64,000 bases of DNA, taken from contig CAIOYD010000052.1 of the NCBI GenBank assembly GCA_903862415.1, positions 1-64,000 on the forward strand, written 5' to 3'. The stretch comes from an uncultured Oxalobacteraceae bacterium. Its GTDB lineage: Bacteria; Pseudomonadota; Gammaproteobacteria; Burkholderiales; Burkholderiaceae_D. Every line of letters begins with the position of its first letter. Positions within the stretch are counted from its first letter, which is position 1. A program made the translations under genes and the position numbers. The notes below the pieces were generated by a model that was not told the origin of the DNA, did not search any database, and saw nothing but the letters and a program-made list of their open reading frames with translations. Below, in pieces: positions 1 through 7,799 of this stretch.

Positions 1-132
1 ACCCCACACCTTGCGGCGTTTCGTTACGTTGTCAGGGTCGCTCTTTATTCAGACCCCTAGATTCGCCCGGTGACACAGGCGGTTCCCTCTCCTGAAGCGG
101 GAACAACTTCTATAAGCGACTTCGTGTCGCAC
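1..132 (-). mobile_element. probable 5' end of a group II intron (partial, runs off left edge)
   Basis: Read on the minus strand from position 132, the sequence begins GTGCGACACGAAGTCGC, which fits the GUGYG 5' boundary of bacterial group II introns. It then folds as an early stem (GCGAC/GTCGC) followed by GTTCCC/GGGAAC, as at the start of domain I. No intron-encoded reverse transcriptase or domain V/VI is visible because the element would continue left of base 1. The call rests on the 5' motif and local folding only. A degraded repeat or another structured RNA is possible. Confidence 0.45.
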
Positions 133-188
133 GTGCCCTGAGGAGACAGATGGTGTGCTCCGACCCGGACGTTCAATTGGAGTGTGGA

Positions 189-239
189 CCGGGATGCAAT
201 CCCAGCATCACCGGTTGAAATTCTGAAACTGCATCCCGG
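189..239. repeat. palindromic intergenic repeat, copy 1
   Basis: Perfect 10-bp arms CCGGGATGCA (189-198) and TGCATCCCGG (230-239) enclose CCCAGCATCA and TTGAAAT. The same core, CCCAGCATCA followed by a GTTGAAAT or AGTGAAAT block, recurs in the hairpin at 2327-2386, so this is a dispersed REP-like family and not a unique terminator. It lies just downstream of the toxin gene that ends at 245. Confidence 0.6.
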
Positions 240-244
240 CTGAG

Positions 245-565
245 TTATTCGCCAAAAAGCCCTGCATGTGTGCCGGCTCGTACAAAGTTAATCAAATTGC
301 CTTCAATTTGATAAATCAAAAGAAAATCGCCTCCGATGTGGCACTCGCGATGATCAGACCATTGCCCCTTCAGCGGGTGATCCAACCATTCAGCACTCAG
401 TGGCCCATCGTTGGCGATCAGCAATAACATCACCTCTTTTAGACGCACCATATCGTAACGTCCCGCATGGGAAAGTCGCTCCCAATCTTTTACAAAAGAC
501 TTCGTGTAATCAGAGGCGCGAGGAAGTGCCGAACGCTTACTTGCCGGTGTTTTTTTCGAGGTCAT
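245..565 (-). CDS. type II toxin, RelE/YafQ family mRNA interferase
   Basis: Small basic protein of about 106 residues. The C-terminal block LDHPLKGQWSDHRECHIGGD, then LLIYQI and a final RAGTHAGLF, is characteristic of YafQ-type RelE toxins, which cleave mRNA on the ribosome. The ATG at 565 (MTSKKTPASK) is preferred over an upstream ATG at 589 because it gives a normal family length and a 29-base overlap with the antitoxin end, which suggests translational coupling. It is the second gene of the operon. The family His/Asp/Arg positions are present, so the toxin looks intact. Confidence 0.87.
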   Translation of the reverse strand: MTSKKTPASKRSALPRASDYTKSFVKDWERLSHAGRYDMVRLKEVMLLLIANDGPLSAEWLDHPLKGQWSDHRECHIGGDFLLIYQIEGNLINFVRAGTHAGLFGE

Positions 566-818
566 CAAATAACGTGTCGGCTGACGCAAACCGAGATCGA
601 CGGGAAGCCATTATTTTGCGGGACTCTGCAATGGCGGTACGAGTTTCGGCATTCGGCACTTTAAGTTCAAGTGGAAAAGCCTGATCAACAACCACTCGAC
701 GAAGAAATAGACGAACAGCGTCAGACATCGACAGGCCCATCGAGGTCAATGCCTCAGTGGCCAGCTCTTTCGTCTCATCGTCCACACGAATGTGAACCAT
801 TGATGTAGGAGGGTTCAT
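537..818 (-). CDS. type II antitoxin, RelB/DinJ family
   Basis: 93 residues. The N-terminal part (MVHIRVDDETKELATEALTS...) is a ribbon-helix-helix domain typical of RelB/DinJ antitoxins; the C-terminal tail (FASADTLFDDLEKN) would wrap the toxin. The reading frame stays open upstream to 1037, but ATG 818 (MNPPTS) is chosen because the palindrome-bearing promoter at 849-877 lies just upstream and because the longer form would overlap the next gene. It precedes and overlaps the YafQ-like toxin gene. It should neutralise the toxin and repress its own operon through the palindrome at 854-871. Confidence 0.88.
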   Translation of the reverse strand: MNPPTSMVHIRVDDETKELATEALTSMGLSMSDAVRLFLRRVVVDQAFPLELKVPNAETRTAIAESRKIMASRRSRFASADTLFDDLEKNTGK

Positions 819-848
819 TGGAAATTCTTGCTCTGGAATGGTTTCGAC

Positions 849-877
849 ATTTTGTATCTCATTTGAGATACTGTCAA
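849..877 (-). promoter_or_regulatory. toxin-antitoxin operon promoter with embedded operator
   Basis: On the minus strand: -35 TTGACA (877-872), 17-base spacer, -10 CAAAAT (854-849). The spacer and the first -10 base are a palindrome at 854-871, GTATCTCA-TT-TGAGATAC on the plus strand, with perfect 8-base arms. A ribbon-helix-helix dimer bound there would occlude RNA polymerase. The antitoxin start codon is about 25 bases past the predicted transcription start. Confidence 0.8.
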
Positions 878-937
878 GTTGTTTGATGTGACAAATCTGG
901 ATTCCCTGTAAACGACCGCTTCGTGCCGTCTGCCGAC

Positions 938-1228
938 TTACCACTGTAGTACAAACACCGGCACTGCCGCTGACGCCAATGCAAGCCCCTGCATGACCAG
1001 TACGGTCATGGCTTCTCGCGGTGAACGCCCCAACCACCGGAACGCAAAGAACACTATTACAGGAATTTGAGTCACCACAAGCAGCTGCCAGACATGAGCT
1101 ATAGCACCCTCGTCAATTTCTGGTTTGAAACCTTTGGTTACAAGCTGAATCAGAAGCAGGAAAACTGCAATTATGGACATAATGATTGGTAACCAAGCGC
1201 TTGGTATCTTGTTGAATTTGAATTCCAT
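938..1228 (-). CDS. small integral membrane protein, unknown function
   Basis: 96 residues with three predicted hydrophobic helices, at about 11-30, 46-66 and 73-94. A short acidic loop (KPEIDEGAIAH) separates the first two, and a basic segment (RWLGRSPREA) lies between the last two. GGGGG lies 9 bases before the ATG at 1228. No family is recognised. It lies upstream of the toxin-antitoxin operon on the same strand but is separated from it by that operon's promoter, so it is probably independent. Confidence 0.6.
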   Translation of the reverse strand: MEFKFNKIPSAWLPIIMSIIAVFLLLIQLVTKGFKPEIDEGAIAHVWQLLVVTQIPVIVFFAFRWLGRSPREAMTVLVMQGLALASAAVPVFVLQW

Positions 1229-1378
1229 GATTTAATCCCCCTATAGATATGAATGCGCTGTCCGTTTTTCATTTGATTAACGCTTTAAATTCATTTGATT
1301 CTGACCGGCAGGTTTGTGCCGCAACGCACCTGTCAGATTCTATATCATCGGACTTATTTTAAGCGGGGACTATTAAGC

Positions 1379-1411
1379 AAAAGGCCGTCTGATTACTGAG
1401 ATCCGACGGCC
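1379..1411 (-). terminator. Rho-independent terminator
   Basis: GGCCGTC (1383-1389) pairs with GACGGCC (1405-1411) around a 15-base loop. On the minus strand the stem is followed by TTTTGCTT. It lies about 20 bases after the stop of the small periplasmic protein gene that ends at 1434. Confidence 0.75.
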
Positions 1412-1433
1412 CAACTTTCAAAATCAATTAAAT

Positions 1434-1697
1434 TTATTTTTTGTTTTTGTTTGCAGCTTCAGCTGCCAATTTCATTTCTTTTTCAGCGTCGCGCAAAAGT
1501 TGCTCCGCTTTGGCTGCGTGTCCGCCCATATCGTATTCATTTGCCACTTGCGCCGCTTTCAATTTTTCGATGGCATGCTGTGCATCTTCGCGTGCAGCAA
1601 TAATATTAGGGTGACCAGCCTCTGGTCCAGCATAAACTTGTGTAGAAAGTGCAGCTAAAATAAATAAAGGGGCAAGAAATAGTTTTTTCATTTTCAT
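1434..1697 (-). CDS. small exported helical protein, SmbP-like (putative metal-binding)
   Basis: 87 residues. Signal peptide 1-23 (MKMKKLFLAPLFILAALSTQ, cleavage after VYA), leaving a mature peptide of about 64 residues that is almost entirely charged helix: GHPNIIAAREDAQHAIEKLK, then a second helix with GGHAAKAEQLL. The two-helix pattern with HPNI and GGHAxKA recalls the small metal-binding protein SmbP of Nitrosomonas, which binds Cu and other cations in the periplasm. This copy is poorer in His than SmbP, so metal binding is inferred. A second in-frame ATG at 1691 is an equally possible start. It is monocistronic, with a terminator downstream. Confidence 0.6.
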   Translation of the reverse strand: MKMKKLFLAPLFILAALSTQVYAGPEAGHPNIIAAREDAQHAIEKLKAAQVANEYDMGGHAAKAEQLLRDAEKEMKLAAEAANKNKK

Positions 1698-1919
1698 CTT
1701 TCAACTAAGTGGTTTGGAAAAATTCATTTGCTACGATTCATTGCAATTCTATTAAGTAGACATTGCCAAAAATGTTGCATATTGGCACTTTAGCATGCTG
1801 TCCGGTATCGGGCAACACGCTGAATCGCAGCTTACGGCACATTGCTGCCCGTCGCCGTGCCTGCCAAGTTTCAATGTGTGGTTACTATAATTAATTTTTA
1901 AAAAAATTGGGATGGAATA

Positions 1920-2273
1920 ATGAAAAAAATTGTATTTATCTCCGCCATCGTTTTATCAGGTTGAGCGACTACGACATCTGATGTGATACAAATCGGGAAG
2001 AACACTTATACATTAAGTGTAGGTCATACTGCCTTAGGTAGTGGGCTTACATCTCACGCAGAGCTTCGGACCGAAGGAATAAAAAAAGCGGCTGCATACT
2101 GTAATTCTAAAAACCAAGAGCTTCATTTAGATTCAACTCAAAATAGTGGAGTAGCTGGATGGGGCTCAATTGACGACACAATTAATTTTATGTGTTTTGA
2201 TCGGGACGATCCTAAAAATAATGAAGTGCAAATGAGACAAAGTCCGAGTACGGTCATTAAAGTCGAAAAATAA
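1920..2273 (+). pseudogene. lipoprotein gene with TGA in place of the lipobox Cys codon
   Basis: From ATG 1920 the frame reads MKKIVFISAIVLSG, then TGA (1962-1964), then ATTTSDVIQIGKNTYTLSVG and on to a TAA at 2271-2273. The first 14 residues are a classical lipoprotein signal peptide ending LSG, and the next codon should be Cys; a single TGC-to-TGA change explains the stop. The rest (IGKNTYTLSV, then AAAYCNSK and NFMCFDR) resembles a widespread family of short lipoproteins of unknown function. Restart at GTG 1983 would give a cytoplasmic protein without a signal. Most likely a recent pseudogene; sequencing error or UGA recoding are alternatives. Confidence 0.7.
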
Positions 2274-2611
2274 TTGGGACGGTGTGCCGAATTCAAAAAA
2301 ATGCCCACGAGCGATTGCTTAGCGCGGTAGGCTGGGTAGAAAACCCAGCATCATCGAGTGAAATGCTGGTTTTCTACCCGGCCTACAAAATTAAATCGCA
2401 AATTTAAATGGCTGGTTCCGAGAATACCATCTGGCCCCTCAGGTCACAACCCGGTCAGTGACGGACGGTCCAATTCACTGTTTTAGGATGATTTATTGTG
2501 CGCTGCGGGAAGTGCGTATTTGTCACTTTCAACAAATTTGGTTGATCGATTAAGAAAAGCTAGATCAGTGATTTCAACAACAAAATCCGCATACCCTATT
2601 GTGGATAATAA
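2274..2611. other. 338-base intergenic region with a REP-like hairpin
   Basis: No coding sequence is visible. At 2327-2386 a long imperfect hairpin pairs GTAGGCTGGGTAGAAAACC with GGTTTTCTACCCGGCCTAC around CCCAGCATCATCGAGTGAAA. It is the second copy of the family seen at 189-239. The rest is unremarkable AT-rich spacer before the convergent end of the hydrolase gene. Confidence 0.6.
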
Positions 2612-3523
2612 TTAGAGTAACTCAGATTTTCCGGCAGGCACATCAGGATTGCTCAAAAAATCTTCCATCCGTGCCGCAAGTTGTTCTGGCTGATCGTGGT
2701 GCAGCATATGGCCGGCGTCGGTGATAGTGGCGCTGGTGAGTTGTTTGAAATGGGTCAGGCGGCGATCGGTTTCAGGACGGCCGAGTTCTTTGCCACCGAT
2801 CCAGGACCAGATGTCGGTGTCGTCGGCTTCGACCCACAATACCGGGGCGCTGATTTGTTCCCAGCAGGCCATCACTTCTTCTACCCGGTAGAGTATCGGG
2901 CTCGTCAGTTTGTGTGCCGGGTCACCAAGGATGAGCCATTCGCCCTGAGCATTTTCCCGGGCCCAGTGTTGCGCCAGAAATGCCGCTTTTTGGTCCGACA
3001 GACGCGGATTGGTTTTTTGCAGCCGTTGTGCCACTTCGATCACGCTGGCGTAGGGACGCATGGCTGGCTGGGTGCGCAATTCATCGAGCCATTTGCGATA
3101 ACGCTTCGGTGCCTGGGTAGCCTGAGTGGTGGGCAAACCAAAGCCTTCCAGAACCACCAGTTTTGCGATGCGCTCCGGACGGATACCGGCATAAATGGCG
3201 ACGATATTGCCGCCCATGCTGTGTCCGACCAGATTGACCGGTTGTGTCGGGCTGTAGTGCAACAATAACGCATCGAGATCGGCAAGGTAATCCGGAAACC
3301 AGTAACTGTCGGTTTTCGGGCCGGTGGTTAAGCCAAAGCCGCGCAAATCCGGGGCTATCACATGCCAGTCTTGTTTGAGACTGTCGACGACAAACTGAAA
3401 CGAAGCACCCACATCCATCCAGCCATGCAGCATGAAGATTATCGGTGCATCCGGATTACCCCAGTGACGGCAATGATAGCGATGATCACGGATCTGGAAG
3501 TAGTCGGAGGTGCAGGTTTTCAT
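2612..3523 (-). CDS. alpha/beta hydrolase
   Basis: 303 residues, alpha/beta-hydrolase fold, probably cytoplasmic. The oxyanion HG is at 33-34 (FMLHGW), the nucleophile elbow GHSMGG at 100-105 puts the catalytic Ser at 102, and the C-terminal DAGHMLHHDQPE supplies His 272; the acid is probably within VEADDTD (231-237). The family covers esterases, epoxide hydrolases and C-C hydrolases, and nothing here fixes the substrate. It is divergent from the chrA-like gene, from which it is separated by about 140 bases, and its neighbours do not suggest a pathway. Confidence 0.85.
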   Translation of the reverse strand: MKTCTSDYFQIRDHRYHCRHWGNPDAPIIFMLHGWMDVGASFQFVVDSLKQDWHVIAPDLRGFGLTTGPKTDSYWFPDYLADLDALLLHYSPTQPVNLVGHSMGGNIVAIYAGIRPERIAKLVVLEGFGLPTTQATQAPKRYRKWLDELRTQPAMRPYASVIEVAQRLQKTNPRLSDQKAAFLAQHWARENAQGEWLILGDPAHKLTSPILYRVEEVMACWEQISAPVLWVEADDTDIWSWIGGKELGRPETDRRLTHFKQLTSATITDAGHMLHHDQPEQLAARMEDFLSNPDVPAGKSELL

Positions 3524-3666
3524 AGTGACAGCCTTAAAAGTGAATGGTCGTGCTAATTTTTAATTATACTGCAGACAAAATAACTGTGCTGAGCACGATA
3601 ACACTCATAAGATTACGGCTATCATAGTTGGCTAACCCATTATTGCAAGTTAAGCGACCCACTTTC

Positions 3667-5001
3667 ATGGCACCCATTCCCGATCAATCACTTGCCCGCC
3701 AGATCCCCTTCCGCGACGCCGTGCGTTTTTGGCTGCGACTGGGTTTTATCAGTTTTGGCGGGCCGGCCGGTCAGATTGCCATCATGCATGAGGAACTGGT
3801 GGAACAGCGGCGCTGGATTTCCGAAAAACGCTTTTTACACGCGCTCAATTTTTGCATGCTGCTGCCCGGCCCGGAAGCACAGCAGCTCGCGACCTATATC
3901 GGCTGGCTGATGCATAAAACCTGGGGCGGGATTGTCGCTGGCGTGTTGTTTGTCTTGCCTTCGCTGGTGCTGCTCATTGGTCTGTCCTGGATGTATATCG
4001 CCTGGGGCGACAATCTGATTATCAGCGGGCTGTTTTATGGCATCAAACCGGCGGTCACCGCGATTGTGATGCAGGCGGCGTTCCGTGTCGGTTCGCGCAC
4101 ACTGAAAAATCGCTGGCTGTGGTGTATTGCCATTGCCTCCCTGCTGGCACTGGGGCTATTTAATTTGCCGTTTCCACTCATTATTACCTGCGCTGCTGCA
4201 ATGGGTTTTTTGGGTGGAAAATGGCGGCCTGAGAGCTTCCAGACCGGTCAGACACACACGGCTTCAAACGTTGTGGCTGGCGCGGCGATCATTGATGACC
4301 ACACCCCCACGCCGGAGCATGCACTCTTTAGCTGGCGTCGTTTGATGCTGATTCTGCTGGCCGGCGCAATGTTGTGGCTGCTACCCATGGGCTTGCTGCT
4401 GGCCACGCAGGGCTGGGGCGGCACGTTGACCCAGATGGGCTGGTTTTTTACCAAGGCCGCCCTGCTCACCTTTGGTGGCGCGTATGCGGTGTTGCCGTAT
4501 GTGGTCCAGGGTGCAGTCGGACAGCAACACTGGCTGAGTACGCCGCAAATGATGGATGGAATGGCGCTCGGTGAAACCACCCCGGGACCATTGATCATGG
4601 TGGTTGCTTTTGTCGGCTTTATCGGCGGCTATACTAAAGCGGTATGTGGTCCGGATTTATTATTTGCCAGTGGCGCTCTGGCGGCGGTGCTGGTGAGCTG
4701 GTTTACCTTTTTGCCGTCGTTCCTGTTTATTTTTGCCGGTGGGCCGTTGATTGAAACCACCCACAATGATCTCCATTTCACAGCGCCGCTGACGGCGATC
4801 ACCGCCGCTGTCGTTGGCGTGATGGTCAATTTAGGTGGTTTTTTTGCCTGGCATGTGCTCTGGCCGGAGGGTACACATCCCGATGTCGCGGCTATGTTGC
4901 TGACCGGCCTGGCGCTGTTGCTGCTGTTTTATTTCAAACGCAAGGTCACTCTGGTAATTGCTGTTTGCGCGCTGGCTGGCATGATTTTGCAGCTAACTTG
5001 A
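3667..5001 (+). CDS. chrA: chromate transporter family protein (ChrA-like, long form)
   Basis: About 444 residues with two homologous halves. The first contains [19 protein letters not shown] near the N-terminus and [16 protein letters not shown]; the second contains [13 protein letters not shown] and [17 protein letters not shown]. These are the FGGP/FGGA and PGP signatures of the CHR family, which moves chromate (and perhaps sulfate) across the inner membrane. About 10-12 hydrophobic helices are present. An upstream in-frame TTG (3628) exists, but ATG 3667 is preferred since the conserved part begins only about 10 residues later. No chrB regulator is adjacent. Confidence 0.87.
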   Translation: MAPIPDQSLARQIPFRDAVRFWLRLGFISFGGPAGQIAIMHEELVEQRRWISEKRFLHALNFCMLLPGPEAQQLATYIGWLMHKTWGGIVAGVLFVLPSLVLLIGLSWMYIAWGDNLIISGLFYGIKPAVTAIVMQAAFRVGSRTLKNRWLWCIAIASLLALGLFNLPFPLIITCAAAMGFLGGKWRPESFQTGQTHTASNVVAGAAIIDDHTPTPEHALFSWRRLMLILLAGAMLWLLPMGLLLATQGWGGTLTQMGWFFTKAALLTFGGAYAVLPYVVQGAVGQQHWLSTPQMMDGMALGETTPGPLIMVVAFVGFIGGYTKAVCGPDLLFASGALAAVLVSWFTFLPSFLFIFAGGPLIETTHNDLHFTAPLTAITAAVVGVMVNLGGFFAWHVLWPEGTHPDVAAMLLTGLALLLLFYFKRKVTLVIAVCALAGMILQLT

Positions 5002-5064
5002 TGCAAGCCAAGCTGTTGGCGGCCAGTTTCATTATGCTAGTTTGATTCACTTTGGAAACTTCTC

Positions 5065-6042
5065 ATGAACAAAGCAAAAATCATAGTCCCATTACTGGCC
5101 GCAGTTATTCTGGCGGGGGCAGCTTATGGCTATTTTCATCAACGCAGTGGCAGTGAACTGACTTTATCGGGCAACGTTGATATCCGGCAGGTGAATGTCT
5201 CTTTTCGCGTGGCTGGCCGGTTGCAATCGCTGCGGGTGGATGAAGGTGCTCGGGTAAAAGCAGGCGACATCCTCGGCGAACTTGATAATGCGCCCTATCA
5301 GATTGCTCTGGCCGATGCGCGCGCCAGTCAGGCAGCCCTTGAGGCGCATTATGCGTTATATAAAAAGGGTTACCGGCAAGAAGATGTCCGTCAGGCCAAA
5401 GCCAATCTGGCCAGCCGCAGCGCGGCCCAGCTCAATGCCAGTCAATTACTCCAGCGCCAGCAGCAGCTGACCGGCACCGGTGCCGGGTCGCAGCGTACTC
5501 TGGATGAAGCGCAGGCCAATTTTGATCAGGCGACGGCGTTAATGGAAGCCGCGCACCAGCAATATCTGGCACTCAGTCATGGTTTCCGCAAGGAAGAAAT
5601 TGCCGAGGTCAAGGCCAATCGCGAACGTGCTGCAGCACAACTCAGCAACGCTCAGCTGCAACTTGCTGACAGCCAGCTGATTGCACCAGCCAATGGCATT
5701 ATTCTGACCCGTGCCGCGGAACCCGGTACCCTGCTCGCTCCCGGCAGTACCGTGTTCACCCTGTCGCTGACCGAGCCAGTCTGGGTGCGGGCTTATGTCA
5801 GCGAACCTGATTTGGGCAAAGTGGCCCCTGGCAACAAAGTCAGCGTCTATACCGACAGTCGCCCGCAGCCTTATGATGGCGTGGTCGGCTTTGTATCACC
5901 GACCTCGGAATTTACCCCGAAAAATGTGGAAACCACCGACTTGCGCACCGCACTGGTGTATCGCCTGCGGATTATTGTCAGTCAGCCGGATGCGCTGTTG
6001 CGTCAGGGTATGCCGGTCACGGTCAAACTCAAACCGGCATGA
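5065..6042 (+). CDS. HlyD/membrane-fusion periplasmic adaptor (YbhG-like)
   Basis: 325 residues. An N-terminal anchor (about 6-24) is followed by a split biotinyl-lipoyl domain (SFRVAGRLQSLRVDEGARVK and, on the far side, APANGIILTRAAEPGTLL), a long Ala/Gln-rich coiled-coil hairpin (about 90-190) and a beta-barrel domain ending in RQGMPVTVKL. It is the periplasmic adaptor linking the inner-membrane ABC pump to the outer-membrane channel encoded at 10351. Its TGA overlaps the ATG of the ATPase gene (ATGA), so the two are translationally coupled. Confidence 0.9.
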   Translation: MNKAKIIVPLLAAVILAGAAYGYFHQRSGSELTLSGNVDIRQVNVSFRVAGRLQSLRVDEGARVKAGDILGELDNAPYQIALADARASQAALEAHYALYKKGYRQEDVRQAKANLASRSAAQLNASQLLQRQQQLTGTGAGSQRTLDEAQANFDQATALMEAAHQQYLALSHGFRKEEIAEVKANRERAAAQLSNAQLQLADSQLIAPANGIILTRAAEPGTLLAPGSTVFTLSLTEPVWVRAYVSEPDLGKVAPGNKVSVYTDSRPQPYDGVVGFVSPTSEFTPKNVETTDLRTALVYRLRIIVSQPDALLRQGMPVTVKLKPA

Positions 6043-7799
6043 ATCCCGCCGCAGACAGCAGCGCTATCGCCATTACCATCACTGGCCTGCAACATGAGTT
6101 TGCCGGTCAGAGCGCCCTGCGCGGCATCGATACCCAAATTAAACGCGGCTTCATTACCGGCATCGTCGGCCCGGATGGTGCCGGTAAAACTACCCTGATT
6201 CGTTTGTTGGCCGGTTTGCTCAAAGCCAGCAGTGGCGAAATCCGCATCGAAGGTCTGGAACCAATTTCCCAGGCCAGTGAGTTGCGGGCGCAAATCGGTT
6301 ATATGCCGCAAAAATTTGGCCTGTATGAAGATTTAACCGTGCTGGAAAACCTGACCCTGTATGCTGATCTGTGCGATCTGCTGGGCGAGCGTCGGCGTGC
6401 CAGTTTTGCCCAGCTGCTGGCGTTCACTGATCTGGCACGCTTCACCGATCGCCCGGCGGGCAAATTATCCGGCGGCATGAAACAGAAACTCGGTCTGGCC
6501 TGTACCTTGCTAGGCTCACCCAAAGTATTGCTGCTCGATGAACCCAGTGTCGGGGTTGATCCGATTTCCCGTCGCGAGCTGTGGAAAATGGTCGGCGAAC
6601 TGGCCAGCGACGGTATCACCGTGATCTGGAGCACGTCCTATCTGGATGAGGCGGAACTGTGCGCCGAAGTACTGCTGATGAATCAGGGCAAGCTGGAATA
6701 TAACGGCCCACCAGCCACCCTGATCGCCGGGATGCAGGGACGCAGTGTACAGTTGCGCGGCATCAGCGGCAACAAACGTGCGGTGCTGAAAAAAGCACTG
6801 CATTCTCCCATGGTCATGGATGGTGTGATACAGGGGCATGCGCTGCGACTGGTGCTGCGCAAAGCCGGACAGTTGCCGGATTTAAGCATGCTCGACGCCG
6901 GTGACCAGGCCCATTTTGTGGCCGTCACTCCCAGCCTGGAAGATGCCTTTATCGATATTCTCGGTGGCGGACCAGGCGGCGAATCGGTGCTGGCCGATCA
7001 CATGCCGCCAGCCAGGCTTGACCCGGGCATTGATCCGGAGGCACTGATCGAAGCCAAAGAGTTGACGCGCGTGTTTGGCGATTTTGTCGCTACTGATCAT
7101 GTTAATTTTCGGGTTAAACGCGGTGAAATTTTTGGTTTGCTGGGGCCGAATGGGGCCGGAAAATCCACTACCTTTAAAATGATGTGCGGTTTATTAAAAC
7201 CCAGCAGTGGCAGTGCCACGGTCATGGGTATCGATTTAAAAACCAGTGCCAGCAAAGCACGTGCCCAGCTGGGTTATATGGCACAGAAATTTGCACTGTA
7301 TGGCAGTTTGACGGTGGCGCAAAATCTGCATTTTTTTTCCGGCATTTATGGCTTGCGCGGTGAGCGTCAGCGTGCCATGGTGGATGACATGATACGGGTA
7401 TTCAATTTGCAGCCGTATCTGGATAGCGTCGCCAACACCCTGCCACTGGGTTTCAAACAGCGGCTGGCACTGTCTTGCGCCATCATGCATCAACCGCCGT
7501 TACTTTTTTTGGATGAACCGACTTCCGGTGTCGATCCGATTACCCGGCGCGAGTTCTGGACGCATATCAATGGACTGGTGGAAAAAGGCGTCACCGTCAT
7601 GGTCACGACCCACTTCATGGATGAAGCCGAATACTGCGACCGTATCGGCCTGATTTACCGTGGCCGCACTATCGCTGCCGGCACACCGGATGAACTCAAA
7701 CAGTCTGCCACCCTGGACGGTGAAAACAACATCACCATGGAAGAAACCTTTATCCGCCTCATTGAGCGCGATGACTTGCACAGACAGGCACCGACATGA
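6039..7799 (+). CDS. double-domain ABC exporter ATPase (YbhF-like)
   Basis: 586 residues, two nucleotide-binding domains in one chain. NBD1: Walker A GPDGAGKTT (44-52), signature LSGGM (143-147), Walker B LLLDEP. NBD2: Walker A GPNGAGKST (369-377), Walker B LLFLDEP, H-loop His 525 (TTHFMDEAE). The sites are asymmetric: NBD1 has Ser 200 where the H-loop His should be (WSTSYLDEAE), and NBD2 has LPLGF (468-472) instead of LSGGQ. These two defects fall in the same composite ATP site, leaving one canonical and one degenerate site. It powers the two ABC-2 permeases encoded downstream. Overlaps by ATGA on both sides indicate an operon. Confidence 0.92.
   Translation: MNPAADSSAIAITITGLQHEFAGQSALRGIDTQIKRGFITGIVGPDGAGKTTLIRLLAGLLKASSGEIRIEGLEPISQASELRAQIGYMPQKFGLYEDLTVLENLTLYADLCDLLGERRRASFAQLLAFTDLARFTDRPAGKLSGGMKQKLGLACTLLGSPKVLLLDEPSVGVDPISRRELWKMVGELASDGITVIWSTSYLDEAELCAEVLLMNQGKLEYNGPPATLIAGMQGRSVQLRGISGNKRAVLKKALHSPMVMDGVIQGHALRLVLRKAGQLPDLSMLDAGDQAHFVAVTPSLEDAFIDILGGGPGGESVLADHMPPARLDPGIDPEALIEAKELTRVFGDFVATDHVNFRVKRGEIFGLLGPNGAGKSTTFKMMCGLLKPSSGSATVMGIDLKTSASKARAQLGYMAQKFALYGSLTVAQNLHFFSGIYGLRGERQRAMVDDMIRVFNLQPYLDSVANTLPLGFKQRLALSCAIMHQPPLLFLDEPTSGVDPITRREFWTHINGLVEKGVTVMVTTHFMDEAEYCDRIGLIYRGRTIAAGTPDELKQSATLDGENNITMEETFIRLIERDDLHRQAPT

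Noticed and set aside
819-1037. Upstream extension of the RelB antitoxin frame by 73 codons
   Set aside because: It would run through the promoter/operator and overlap the membrane protein gene; the conserved domain starts after ATG 818.
1962-1964. Selenocysteine reading of the TGA in the lipoprotein gene
   Set aside because: Only a 5-base-pair stem follows and a lipobox needs Cys for lipidation; no SECIS-like element was seen.
2681-3268. 195-codon plus-strand open frame antisense to the hydrolase gene
   Set aside because: It lies wholly inside the well-supported alpha/beta hydrolase gene and has no recognisable domain or ribosome site.
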